NCBI GenBank assembly: GCA_004352715.1
Contig: SCFE01000094.1
Location: 712,796 to 776,795 of the forward strand
Direction of reading: 5' to 3'
Source: Hofstenia miamia
Lineage: Eukaryota; Xenacoelomorpha; Acoela
DNA: 64,000 bases
Shown: positions 45,902 to 57,990 of the stretch, piece after piece
How the letters are laid out: each line of letters begins with the position of its first letter
Numbering within the stretch: position 1 is the first letter of the stretch
Notes under the pieces: generated by a model
What the model saw: the letters and a program-made list of their open reading frames with translations, nothing else
Told to the model about the DNA's origin: nothing
Database searches by the model: none
Program-made: the position numbers and the translations under genes

Positions 45902-47664
45902 ATGGATTCAAATCATACAGTTACTTATTCTCCTACTTTTGGGACTCCTCCAAGTGTCCCCTGTGTAAGCGTGGGCAACCAGGACGTTGCCCCTTGCACC
46001 GTTGGATCATTGTTGAATTTCTGCCCTCTGACTTCTCCTATTCAAACGTCGTCTCAACGTCAAGATCATCTGGCATCAACTAGTCCCTATGCACGCAGAG
46101 GTACCATCAGCCCCGATGTTCAGCGACAGCTTCGCAGATTCTTGAATACACAAAATGCTCCTCCTATTCCGTTTTGTCCCGATCATCGTATTGACAATAT
46201 AATGAATTCTTTGCCCCATTGTGATATTCAACAGATGGAAATCAAGCATTTGAAAGATGCTTTGTTGCAGCAAGTCGCTATGAGAATGGACAGTGAGCAC
46301 CAGGTCGAGTCTCTTCAAGCTGAACTGAATACTCAACATGTTGCATACCAGAAGATGGAAATGAGAATGCTAGAGTCAACTGTTGCCTTGGAATTACAAA
46401 TTCACGAGTTAAAAATTCAAATGGCTAATTCGGAAGAAGCTAACCTTATGAAGCTCCCAGTTGACGAATTCATTATGCATGATACATTAAATGAAGCTTT
46501 AGGGGATTTTGCTGAGAAAATAACTGAGAAATTCGCCCAGATGATTCGAGGTGGAACTGCAACCCCTGTTCTTTTGAATGCTCCTACACCTTCTCAGCAT
46601 GACGAAAGTAGAAATATGGTTCCTCCTCCGTCAGTGTCGTCATGCGTAAATCCATTTGTGTCTTCTACTCCCACGTTTACGCAAGCATCTATTGCCACCA
46701 TTGTGACTCCTAATAGAGATCGAGAGTGCATTCCAACAAGTCCCGTGCAGCCACCACCTTGTGTTTCTGCACGTACTAGCTCAAAGGAACATATGTCTGA
46801 TGCCTTGAGTCCAGTCAATGGTAGTACCTCAGATCGGAGACCCCGATTTTGTTGTTTGATTCTTCCCGTCAAGACTCCCGGACAAATACCAGTGCACAGT
46901 AAACACTCAGTTTTACCTAAGTTCACGGGACAGATCGACGCAGTCTCACAATCTTTTGAAGAATGGTTTTTCCTATTCGAGCTTCACATGAAACAATACA
47001 AAACCTCTCAAGAGGACGCCGTATCACAATTCCCCCTGTACTTGAATGGGCTTGCCTATAATCAATACATGATGCTGGATCGAAACATCAAGACTGATTA
47101 TCAATTATTAGTAGGGTTTTTTTAGGGTCACTACAAGGCTCCTCATTTAAAACATCAGTACAAAACGCTGCTTTGCGATATGTCTTTTAAGCAAGGAGAT
47201 GATATTTGAAATTACATCACGCAAGTCGAAAGACTTTTCCAACTGAGTACTCCAGGCATGATCTTTTCTCGTATATCTGTCGAGGATTCCCTCCTTCAAT
47301 CCATAGTTGCCTGGAAATGAAATGTGATCCAGAAGAAAATTTGCATGAGATTATAAGAAAAGCTATTAGCGTAGTCTACATGATCTACAATTCCAATCGA
47401 ATTGATAAGGATCTCTACAAGCTCTCTGGTACCACCGGAAAAGTGGAGCAGACGAAAAAGACCATTTTGAAGAAGGAGTTCGACATGTCTTCAGTCAGGT
47501 GTTTCTGTTGTGGCGAAAAAGGTCATTTCAAATCAAATTGTAAAGCAAAGATTCAAATAGTTGCTGAAGGTGGGGGTTTCTTAGTTGACGAGCAGCCATT
47601 GGTTGCCTCTTCCTCTGATACCTTATTGGTAGACTTGACAGAAACCGAGAGCCATTTAAATTGA
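45902..47664 (+). pseudogene. gag: gag of gypsy element C, broken
   Basis: ATG at 45902-45904 (MDSNHTVTYSP). It has a Pro/Ser/Thr-rich N-terminal region, a coiled coil (about 46225-46440), a linker, the capsid segment (about 46905-47400, FPLYLNGLAYNQYMMLD) and one intact zinc knuckle, CFCCGEKGHFKSNC (47500-47541, CCHC). Lesions: TAG at 47123-47125 (Glu codon in B), TGA at 47207-47209 (CGA in B), and a 16-base deletion near 47246 between two GAGTA repeats that shifts the frame. After it the reading continues to the TGA at 47662-47664. The stop sits on a -1 slippery sequence leading into pol. Confidence 0.9.
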
Positions 47665-47681
47665 CGGGAGCGCCGACTCCC
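47655..47681 (+). promoter_or_regulatory. Programmed -1 ribosomal frameshift signal at the gag-pol junction
   Basis: The last two gag sense codons and the base before them form TTTAAAT (47655-47661), a canonical X XXY YYZ heptamer in the gag frame, directly followed by the gag TGA. The pol frame is the -1 frame and is open from here. A stem GGGAG (47666-47670) / CTCCC (47677-47681) with a 6-base loop starts 4 bases after the heptamer, at about the usual spacer distance. Slippage here would make Gag-Pol. Confidence 0.7.
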
Positions 47682-50600
47682 TCAAAATGCGCACAGGACA
47701 TATTAGTGATCACTAATATGATAAGGAAGAACCTAATTCCTGTGGAAATGAACGGAAGAATTATTAATGCTACTATTGATACCAGAGCTGCAGCGTCAAT
47801 TATCAGTGACGAATGTTGCAAGGATATCTGTTTCACCCGTGATTCCATCAATTCTTCATCCAACATTAAACTGATCGATGCCTCAGGAAATGCAATATCC
47901 TTAAAAGGGAAATTAAAGAATGCTGCATTCAAGATTCACACCAAACAGTTCAAAGCAGATCTAATTGTCATTGATACTGCGAATCATCAGCTTCCGTATG
48001 ACCTGATTTTGGGTAATGACTTTTTGGAGAAAAATTCATGTGTAATTGATTATAAGAATAACACCATATCTATAAAAGACCAAGAAGCTACGCAGCTTGC
48101 TATGATTCCAGAGCGTGAAGTTGTGTTTAATTTAAAGGAGCCTGTTTATTTGGAAGCTAAACATTGGACTAGAGTAGCCGTGTTCTCGAATTTGGAAACG
48201 AATGGTGATGTGATGATCGCGGGCCAGAGGGGCAAATATATCAAAGGTATCTCTTTTTCACCCAACTTGTGCAAGGTGACCTCAGGAAAAACGTACGTTA
48301 CTATTTTGAACGGATCAACACGTCCAGTGAGATTCAATGAATCTGATCTCCAAATAATCGGTGTGCCAGTTCGGATTGAAAGTGTTGAGACTTCATGTTT
48401 ATCGATCTGTACTGCCATTCATGATCTCGAAGATTCGCCGACCATTAAAATCCCCACTGTGAACAATGAGACCCATTCGCATCTAAATGATAGTGAGAAG
48501 AAGTCCCTTATCTCGATATTGAGTAGCAAAAGTGAAGTCTTTAATTATGGTACAATCAGCGTGGGGCAGGCATTTGGAGAAGAGCATGCAATCGAATTAA
48601 AGCAGGAGAAGCCCATCTGTCTACCTGTCCGCCAAGTTCCGGAAAACTTAAAGGCAGAATATGAAAAAATTCTTAAAGATTTAATAGAAAGCGGAATTAT
48701 TCAGGGAAGTAATAGTCCCTATGCAGCCCCCACTGTGTTCATTAGACAAGGGGAAAAGTTTCGGCTTTGTATCGATTTCCGGAAACTGAATGACATCACT
48801 ATTAAAGATGCTTACCCACTACCTCGAATTGAAGATCTCCTATATGATGCCAGCAAGTATAAGTTCTTCTCTTGCCTCGATCTATGTAAGGCCTATTGGC
48901 AGGTACTGATGCGCCAATCCGATATTCCGAAAACCGCATTTATTACACCCTACGGTCTCTACGAATGGAAATATATGGCATTCGGGTTATGTAATGCGCC
49001 TGCCACTTTTCAGCGCTATGTTACAAAGGTATTAACTAATGATTCTAATATTCTTGAACCAGGGATTTCCGCATACATCGATGACATCCTGGTTGCCAGC
49101 CATACTTTCGATGAACATTTAGAGAAATTACATAGAACCTTGGAGTTGTTGCAGAACGCTGGCCTCAAGGTGAATGGGAATAAATGCTCTCTAGCTCAGA
49201 TTAAAGTTACATTTCTAGGTAGAGTGATCGAAAATGGACGAATATCGATTAAGACCAATGCAAAACAGTTTCTAGAATGAATTGAGACACCTTGGAGTAG
49301 AAAAGATGTACAGAGGCTAATGGGATTTCTGAATTATTACGGAATGTTCCTCCCCGATCTAGCCAAGAAGACGAAGTCAATAACTCAACTACTTAAAAAA
49401 TCCAACGAGTTTAAATGGACGTGGACTGAGCAAGAAGCATTGGAAGGGATTAAGTCTGAATTACAAAAAATACCGTCATTGAACACCCCAGATTATACAA
49501 AGGAATTCATTGTCGATTGCGACGCTAGTGCTGTCGCCATTAGTGGTGTATTGAGCCAAGAAATAAAGGGCATTGAATGTCCAGTGCAGCATTTCAGCAG
49601 AAAGTTACGAGCTGCTGAGAAAAACTACGGCGCCACCAAATGCGAAATGTTAGCGTTAGTAGAGTCGTTAAAGAAGTTTCGGTATTTCATTCTAGGGAGG
49701 AAATTCATAGTGCGCACCGACAACAGCGCGCTGGCTTGGCTTAAGAAGTTTTCAGGAGATCGATCCAATATAGTAGCCAGGTGGATAGAATACCTCAACG
49801 ACTTTTCATTTTCTATCAAGCATCGCCCTGGACGTTTACATTTGAACGCCGATTATTGGACCGCGCTGCCAAGCTATGAACGAGATTTAAAGAAGCCAGC
49901 TGGGGAAAAAGTTCCATTTGCATTCATACCCCACACAGAGTATGAATTAATCCCCGAAATAAATGCTGATCGGAATGGAAAAGAAATTCTGCCGATCCTA
50001 ATCCGAGAAGAAATATCCGAGGATGAGATTATCAAACACCAACAAAACGATCTTATTTTATCTGACATTATGAAGAGACTGAAGGACCCCTTTTTTCCTC
50101 TCTCACCAACGGCGGTAAGATATTACAATTGATACAATTGGACAACAACGACGAAAGGTCTACTATATGTAAAAAGTCGAAACAACTGTCTTGCTATACC
50201 CGAATACTTCAAACGAGATCTCGTGAGGAGAGTACACGAGAAAGGTCACTTAGGTATCATTCAAACTGAAAAGACATTCAATTCTCGATATGTCCCTATT
50301 GGTATCAGAGCAACAGTGCAAGACGTGATTGATAAATGTAAGAAATGTCTGCTAAATAATTCTGCTCACTTCCCAGAACAACGAGCCGAACTAGAATGTT
50401 GCGCTGCAACAAGCCCAAATGAGATTGTCCACATCGATCTGGAGCAGCTGTCTCGTGATAGTGAGGGGTTTCAATATCTCTTAGTACTCGTCGATCATTT
50501 CACTAAATATGCCCGAATCATTCCCATGGACAGCACACTTGCCAAAAAAGTAGCCGACAAGATATTAAAAGAGTGGATATTAAAGTATGGTCCTATGTCT

Positions 50601-51554
50601 CGTTTGGTGTCAGATCGTGGTCCGCAATTCGAAAGTAATCTAATGAAAACTCTTATGGCTGAATTGGAAATATTACATGACTTTACCACTGCGTACCACC
50701 CTCAAGCAAACGGATTAGTGGAACGACTAAATAGAACACTGATAAAATTGATTAGAGTTGCAGTATCACGAGCAGCTGGAAAAAATTGGCGACGAGTAAT
50801 AGAGGGTGTTGAATTTTTTTACAATACATCAGTTCACTCGACCACTGGGATAAGTCCCTTTAAAGCGATGTTCGGACGTGAAGCTCTAACTTCTCTATCT
50901 ATGATGTACCCGAATTATTCTGAAATTACACTAGCCAAATATGTAAGCCAACTATTAAGTGACATGCAGGAAATTCATTTAACTATAGTTCATAATACTA
51001 ACCAGTCCTGCATCCGGCAGAAGCGGACATTTAATCAAAAACTTTATGGCAAAGCTCACCATCGTGGTGATAAAGTATTCGCGTATTTGCCATGTGTCAC
51101 AACTGATCACAATCAAGTCCGGAAATTAGCCAACAATTGGCAGGGACCATTCACAATAGAGAAAGTGCTCGACCATAACACCTATACACTTAGTAACGGG
51201 AGAACTGTACACTTCCAGAGATTAAAACGAGCAATTAAGGACATTGAAAATGTCATCATCGATGACAACAACGAATATACTTTAATCGATAATGGTGTTG
51301 ACGAATACGCCACCTATGATAACTTAACGGAATTTGTTGAGGAAAGCTTAGATGATACTGATTTTGAATCTGAAATAGTTGATAATTCTAGTTCACGAGT
51401 TTTGCCTTCAAGGCGCACTAGAGTTAATCAAACTTACGATCCCAATATTTGGGACCTTAACATTATGTTTAGGAATGAAACCGATAGGGAAGAAACGCGA
51501 GTCGCCAGCTCCTCCGTCCCGTCGTCGCAGAGTGAGACGAAAGATGGAGGGTAG
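47661..51554 (+). pseudogene. pol: pol of gypsy element C: protease-RT-RNase H-integrase
   Basis: About 1298 codons in one frame with two in-frame TGA stops (49278-49280 and 50130-50132); the first replaces a probable Trp. The protease motif is DTR, not DTG, at 47778-47786, so the catalytic Gly is lost. RT has RLCIDFRKLN (48762-48791) and YIDD (49074-49085). RNase H has VDCDAS, CEMLAL and RTDNSALAWL. Integrase has the zinc-binding VHEKGH...CKKC, then catalytic D (50436), D (50613) and E (50721), an exact DD35E spacing, then a GPF module (NNWQGPF). Domain order protease-RT-RNase H-integrase defines Ty3/gypsy. It would normally be expressed as Gag-Pol by the frameshift site upstream. The end overlaps ORF3 by 11 bases. 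Apart from the lesions it is well preserved. Confidence 0.93.
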
Positions 51555-54118
51555 TCACGATGGTTCCTCCTCATCCAGGCGTGATGAGGCCCATAAACAA
51601 GGACGATATGAAGGTGCTGAGGAGAACCCTATACCGTGTGGGCGATACGTAGCTCCACACTTAGGTGAGCAGATAGCATCCACACCATTCTCATCTTGCT
51701 ACTCCATGGGGGGATACATACATCCACGCGTCCGAGCAGAGCTGGCACAATCAACTTCTAAAACTTTAAAACTTGAAACTTTACGTACCGCTTTTAGTGT
51801 AATTCAACCTGTAAATAGATCCCCTAAGAATGATTCGATAGCCCCCTCAACCTCAGATACTTCCGTTACATCCTCAATCAGATCTCAGAAAATGGAAGAC
51901 TGCAAGAAAAAGATGTCCACAGTTGGTGCAGATACGTTACACCCCTACTTCATAGCTCCACGTAGAGTAGTACATTACATTCGTGATAACATTTCAGAAA
52001 CTACTCAGAATCAATTATGATGGACATACAACACCAAGAAGTTAAGTTGTTCCATCGACATAATACCCTTCATAATCGACGCAGAAAAACGACCACTAAT
52101 AAATTGTATTATTTGTTATGATTCCAGCATGCTCGAAGAAATCAGCCGGTTATATTGGCGGAGCACAGTACATGTTTCTTTCGATGAAGATTTCTCTATA
52201 CATAATCTCTGTAAGTTTTTAAATAGTGGCAGTACCATAAGAAGCTTTGACTCAGTGAATATCGATTTCCCAAACCTGTTGATCATCTATTTCTTGAGAG
52301 TTCATGAAGTACATGTTAAAAATATTATGGAGCAGATAGAAATTGCGTACCAGATAGCAAAGGTTGAAGGAATACGTCTAGTTTTAGTTCTCCGAGAAGA
52401 ATATGAAGACCACATCCCCGAAGCAATTGAAAGCTTACATTATAGAATGGAAAACTTCCTCATTCTCTACAGATCATACTACAGTCAGGTTTCAATGCCA
52501 AACTCACATACACAATTGGTTACAAAATTATTGCTTACAGACCTCTTGTTATGTGAAAAGATCCCTACTCACAAAATAGCTGTTGATGAAAAATTAATAA
52601 TTGACACCATACTGCAAGCACAAACTTTGGAACTGCTCAACATTGCCACACTACACAACATAACAGATATGAGAGTCAGCTTTGCATTTGCTCAAAGCGT
52701 TAAAACCTTACAAGAAATTCAGGATATATGGTCAGACATAAAAGCCACTAAAAACCCCGAGTCCGACTGGCCCAACATTCACATTGAAAGCCCTAGTTCC
52801 CATTACCATCCGTCAGTCGAGAGAGTGATAAGAGAAATAAAATTTTCTTACGAGATTCAGGATCGAAAAAATTTTAAATCAATGTTATTTTCAGAAGATA
52901 GAGTACCCAACATTTATGCAAGAGGTGCCATCTGGATTTTCTCCATTTACCTAACAAGAGATCCCCACATTACATTACTGATTGATCAAAATAAACGGAA
53001 GTCTATGTCAAAATCAGTGGTCCATGAAATTGCAATCTGTCCATTAACATGGAAAGCAAAAAACTGGCTCCTACACAAATGCGTGCCGCCTTTATCACCG
53101 TGTAAAACCAACCGAGCGATGGATCACTACGAAAAATATTATGCCTGACTGGTGGGGGCGAGTAGTACAACAGGAAAGATGTCGATTGTTCTGATTAGTA
53201 ATAGATTGGGAATTTGTCCGTCGGACATTAATATTTTTTCCGAAACTATGAAGAAGTATATGTGGGGAGCCACTGCCGAAACTAAGTTCGCTATCTTTTC
53301 TTCAGAGAATGCGCCATTAAGTACCAGAAGATTAGTTGAAAGGAGACCTGGCTCTACAAAAACATTTTTGGATCTCGTGAGAACAAGAGAAGTGATAGAA
53401 AAGAACGAAAAATTCTTTGATGGACATCGGATCTCTTATCCAGAGTGCGGATACGGACAATTTGCAGAATCCGCAAGACAAGTCAAGAAAGAAGGGAGAA
53501 TAATTCCTATCACTATATTTGAGCAGGTAATGAAGACCCCCGAGCAGTTCTTTAGAGAAGAAGAATTATTGGCTACGTCATCAGTGCAATTATCTCCCCA
53601 CATACAAGATCTCATCGAGAAGGTGAACTTAGAGAAATTCGGAGGATCACCTCAACCGACACCTCAATGGTCTATTACTGAGAACGAGAGGATCCTCATG
53701 GTAGAGCATGATCCAGCTGATTTTGATACCGGGTTAACAGTTCATAAGAGAATACTCATAGAAAACACTGAAAAGGACGTGCTGGGCATGATGAAATGGT
53801 GTTTGACTGAAATGTTTTCGAAAGAAGAGCTGGTCATTCTTCAATCTCCAGGGCGACAAGTAGCTTTGGACGTAGAATGCACCACTGCCAGAGTAAAGAT
53901 TTCGACCAAACAAATAGAGGAGTTACGTGAATCTGGATTAAGGAATCGATTCTGGGACACAATTAAGCATGCACAGATCAATTATCCTGTGACAATCGGG
54001 ACCACCAGTTTGCAAACTAAGTGCCAATTTGCCGAGTTAGAGAATAACATTCAGAAGGAAAATTTGTTATGTATACCACCCCCCTGTGTGGAGACTCCGC
54101 TAATTCAACCAAAATGGC
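51544..54118 (+). pseudogene. ORF3 of gypsy element C: unknown conserved protein, cut by a gap
   Basis: Downstream of integrase in a different frame. The likely start is ATG 51544 (MEGSHDGSSSS), overlapping the pol stop. 858 codons are visible before the gap, interrupted only by TGA at 52018-52020 and 53149-53151 (the latter aligns with Cys in Y). Parts in order: a Ser/Arg-rich N-terminal region, HPYFIAPRR (51940-51966), VHVSFDEDF (52168-52194), an alpha-helical-looking middle, DWPNIHIESPSSHYHPSVE (52765-52821), SDINIFSETMKKYMWG (53221-53268), LSPHIQDLIEKVN (about 53590), DVEC (53869) and CIPPP near the gap. Counterparts occur in the same order in Y and X. I see no signal peptide, membrane helix or furin-type site, so it does not look like an envelope. 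I do not recognise the family. Confidence 0.85.
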
Positions 54119-55118
54119 NNNNNNNNNNNNNNNNNNNNNNNNNNNNNNNNNNNNNNNNNNNNNNNNNNNNNNNNNNNNNNNNNNNNNNNNNNNNNNNNNN
54201 NNNNNNNNNNNNNNNNNNNNNNNNNNNNNNNNNNNNNNNNNNNNNNNNNNNNNNNNNNNNNNNNNNNNNNNNNNNNNNNNNNNNNNNNNNNNNNNNNNNN
54301 NNNNNNNNNNNNNNNNNNNNNNNNNNNNNNNNNNNNNNNNNNNNNNNNNNNNNNNNNNNNNNNNNNNNNNNNNNNNNNNNNNNNNNNNNNNNNNNNNNNN
54401 NNNNNNNNNNNNNNNNNNNNNNNNNNNNNNNNNNNNNNNNNNNNNNNNNNNNNNNNNNNNNNNNNNNNNNNNNNNNNNNNNNNNNNNNNNNNNNNNNNNN
54501 NNNNNNNNNNNNNNNNNNNNNNNNNNNNNNNNNNNNNNNNNNNNNNNNNNNNNNNNNNNNNNNNNNNNNNNNNNNNNNNNNNNNNNNNNNNNNNNNNNNN
54601 NNNNNNNNNNNNNNNNNNNNNNNNNNNNNNNNNNNNNNNNNNNNNNNNNNNNNNNNNNNNNNNNNNNNNNNNNNNNNNNNNNNNNNNNNNNNNNNNNNNN
54701 NNNNNNNNNNNNNNNNNNNNNNNNNNNNNNNNNNNNNNNNNNNNNNNNNNNNNNNNNNNNNNNNNNNNNNNNNNNNNNNNNNNNNNNNNNNNNNNNNNNN
54801 NNNNNNNNNNNNNNNNNNNNNNNNNNNNNNNNNNNNNNNNNNNNNNNNNNNNNNNNNNNNNNNNNNNNNNNNNNNNNNNNNNNNNNNNNNNNNNNNNNNN
54901 NNNNNNNNNNNNNNNNNNNNNNNNNNNNNNNNNNNNNNNNNNNNNNNNNNNNNNNNNNNNNNNNNNNNNNNNNNNNNNNNNNNNNNNNNNNNNNNNNNNN
55001 NNNNNNNNNNNNNNNNNNNNNNNNNNNNNNNNNNNNNNNNNNNNNNNNNNNNNNNNNNNNNNNNNNNNNNNNNNNNNNNNNNNNNNNNNNNNNNNNNNNN
55101 NNNNNNNNNNNNNNNNNN
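54119..55118. other. Assembly gap, 1000 N placeholder
   Basis: Exactly 1000 Ns. The end of ORF3, the polypurine tract and the 3' LTR of C should lie here but need more than 1000 bases together, so the real gap is probably longer. Confidence 0.95.
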
Positions 55119-55164
<46 letters not shown>

Positions 55165-55166
55165 TA

Positions 55167-55216
<50 letters not shown>
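55119..55216 (+). repeat. Compound TA and TTA microsatellite
   Basis: A TA run (55119-55168, one CA interruption) passes directly into a run of about 16 ATT units. It borders the assembly gap, a likely cause of the break. Confidence 0.9.
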
Positions 55217-55219
<3 letters not shown>

Positions 55220-56532
55220 AATGATCATAACTAACATCAAAGGTTAAAGTTTATTACATTTTCTTGCTAGCCTATTCCTGCTGAGTTGACCAAAGTTTCC
55301 CTTTCTAGTTATTTGTTACAATCTATTTTAAAACTTCATTAGCAAAAGTGGCACTTTCTAGTTGATAAATAATTTTCACGTATATATGCAAGCTATAGTT
55401 GAAAGTCTTTGCTTTCATTAATTTAATACCATTAGCATTGAATGGTTAATGCTATATTTATTTATTGTGTTGAGACAGATCAGCATTTTTAAATCTATTA
55501 AGATCTCAGAATTGATGCATTGCAATCAGGTCCAGGTCAAAACACGATCAAAATCCAATTTTTCTAGTCGCACCCCTGGTTTTTGATCAAATTTACATCA
55601 GGATTAAACAGGTTTAAATCAAGTCAGCTTGACACTGAAGCAGATCAGATCTGAAGTGCAAGTAAATTCATCTCTATTTATATATTGTTAGGTAAGAATA
55701 AATTGCTAATTTTTAGCCAATTAATAACGGAAGTGCTAGAGTATATTTTTCGTACTGGTAAAAAATTTTATTATTTAATGTTAACTTTACATTTATGAAA
55801 TTTGTAGGCCTAAATTTTTTCGACACGTTTAGAAATTTGGGTGGAACATCAATTGGAATTGGGATGGACTCTTTATATTTTGCGCTTTGTGTGGACTATT
55901 CCTTCTTATAATTTTAAATTTAACTCTGGGGGAATTTTAAACAAATAATATAATGGAAGACAAGTTTCGACAAATTATGCTCTATCAAAATACATATGCG
56001 CATAAATGTGCCGCATTAACCACTAAGTTATGCTGCATCATTAGAAATAAATGCTCAATAAAATTTATTTTTTCACAAAATATTATTATTGATTGATAGT
56101 ATTTTATCAGTAAAAGAAAATAAGTGACAAACACTTAAAAATGATTTTCATTTGATTTTTCTACACTATCTCAATTTATAAAACCTCGAAATGAAAAAGT
56201 TTTCATCCACTACATATGTCTATAGTATTAAATTAATTTGAATTATATAGAGGGTGCTTAAGGATTTTAGTGTTATTGTACGCATATATCCTAGTCAATA
56301 CTGTCAAAATAAAAGGCCGCATCTGATTAATTATTTTGGCATATCAATGTTATGCTATTTCAGTAAGAAGAAATTCAAATCAAGCATTTTGCAAACTTCT
56401 AATAGAATATTAAATGATATTAAATGTCTAAGAATATTAATGTCTAACTAATAATTCTTTGGTTACAAAAACATAGTCTTGTATTTATTAGAAGTACGTA
56501 GTATGCATAGTTTTGATTGTCAAACATATCTA
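55217..56532. other. No feature seen
   Basis: AT-rich, without a supportable gene or repeat. It shows no similarity to the LTR of C, so the 3' end of that element is not here. Confidence 0.5.
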
Positions 56533-57988
56533 GGGTAAACTGGGGTGAATTGGACACTATTACACTGTCTACATGTGTTAGATTGTTTCAGTAGAGTTTG
56601 GGCGCAAATCAGTTTGTTTCACAACGGATTATTTGTGAAGAGCTATTTATAATGATGAAGTACAAACATCAATAAAAGTTGCCAAGTTAGCCAACTATGC
56701 GCTTCCAAACGCCTGGTGTAATTATTACATTGTCAATATACTTAATCATTTGATCTGTATACAGTGGATTTGCAACGTAAGGTTTTATCGCATTGCACAC
56801 TTAAATATGTAAGAAAGAGACACATAAAGAAATTTATAACCAGAATATCAGGATTCTTTTAATAACTGAAAAATAATTTTTAGATCTGTTAGTGGGGTGA
56901 ATCGAACAGTTCTGTGGCCAAGTCACCCCAAGATCTAAATTTGAATGATGTATGCAACTAGTTAGAGATAACAGACTAACATTACATTGTATTTACAATA
57001 CAAATAATCATATGAAAATTGACTTGCTCAAAATCTGTTTACATGAGCTCAAAACTCTTCTTGAAATTCAAGCAGCATTTTCTTACAGAAATATATTCCT
57101 ATTGCTCCTTGCATTCTTGTGTTAGATAGAAATGGTTCTCACCCTGCAGTTGGTACTCTAGAATTCGCAATGGCAAATAAAATTGTATTCTACCACCTTC
57201 AAGTCACTAACTTCAGTCATTAGACACTAACTTTAATGGGCCATTGAAGAGGACTTTCGTTTATCAAGTTCATACATTTCTATGAATAATAATGTTCATG
57301 AACATATTCCTCATAGTTCAAACCAATCTGTTACAGCAACATAGGCTTTAAAAGTCATTTTACCATTGCCACGCAAGGCATCTGACGTATCAGACACAAG
57401 GCTTCATCAAGCATCTACAACAAATGAGACATTTATTGCAGTGAAATGCGAAAGGAACAACGCCAAAAAAAGCTCTCAAAGCCCACAAGCTTTAAAAGCG
57501 TAGATTAAATTTAAAATCAGTCTCACACAAAAAGTCCAGTACCAGTAATTTAGAGTAACTTTGCTGCTTCGGCCTCGCTAACTGAAATGGTTCCTGCGGA
57601 GATTAGCTTGAACGTATTTTATGAAAACAATGGGTTTGTAAAAATTGCTATTGCACAGAAACGTGTTTTAACTTTGTTATGTAACTTTTGTGAATTTTTA
57701 TACTTTGTATTACATAAATATTTGATATTAAAATTTTAGCATTGTGTTGATCCTCTTTTTTAATGTTGCGTCCAATTACCCAATTTACTGTCTAATTCAC
57801 CCCAATGCTATATGTTGATGCTATGATTAATTTTTTCCCCATTATTACATATTTTTCAGAAATTATGTTAGAAATGTTGTATAAAGCGCAGGCAATCACT
57901 TAGAATAAAAAATCGTATAAAAAATGTTATGTTGATATTGAAAATGCGGATTCGCAAGAAGTGTGTCCGATTCACCCAGTTTATCCCA
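56533..57988. mobile_element. 1.46-kb DNA element with TIRs and TA flanks
   Basis: The left end GGGTAAACTGGGGTGAATTG and the reverse complement of the right end, TGGGATAAACTGGGTGAATC, match for about 27 bases through GGACAC, with TA on both outer sides (56531-56532 and 57989-57990). Further copies of the terminal motif occur inside (56893-56935 and 57770-57805, GGGGTGAAT and its complement), suggesting subterminal repeats. I find no transposase-like reading, so it is probably non-autonomous. TA flanks suggest the Tc1/mariner/pogo group, tentatively. Confidence 0.65.
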
Positions 57989-57990
57989 TA

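Noticed and set aside
51379-52020. A separate gene overlapping the end of pol
   Set aside because: It is the same frame as the rest of ORF3, separated only by the TGA at 52018. Y's sequence aligns straight across that point, so it is the N-terminal part of ORF3.
49278-53151. All four in-frame stops in C pol/ORF3 (49278, 50130, 52018, 53149) are TGA, suggesting TGA recoding
   Set aside because: By comparison they replace different residues (probable Trp, Cys and others). The gags also carry a TAG, frameshifts and a deletion, and several TGAs are explained by CGA-to-TGA transitions. Ordinary decay is simpler.
51544-54118. ORF3 as an envelope glycoprotein
   Set aside because: No N-terminal signal peptide, no hydrophobic anchor and no Cys/glycosylation-rich ectodomain pattern in C or Y.
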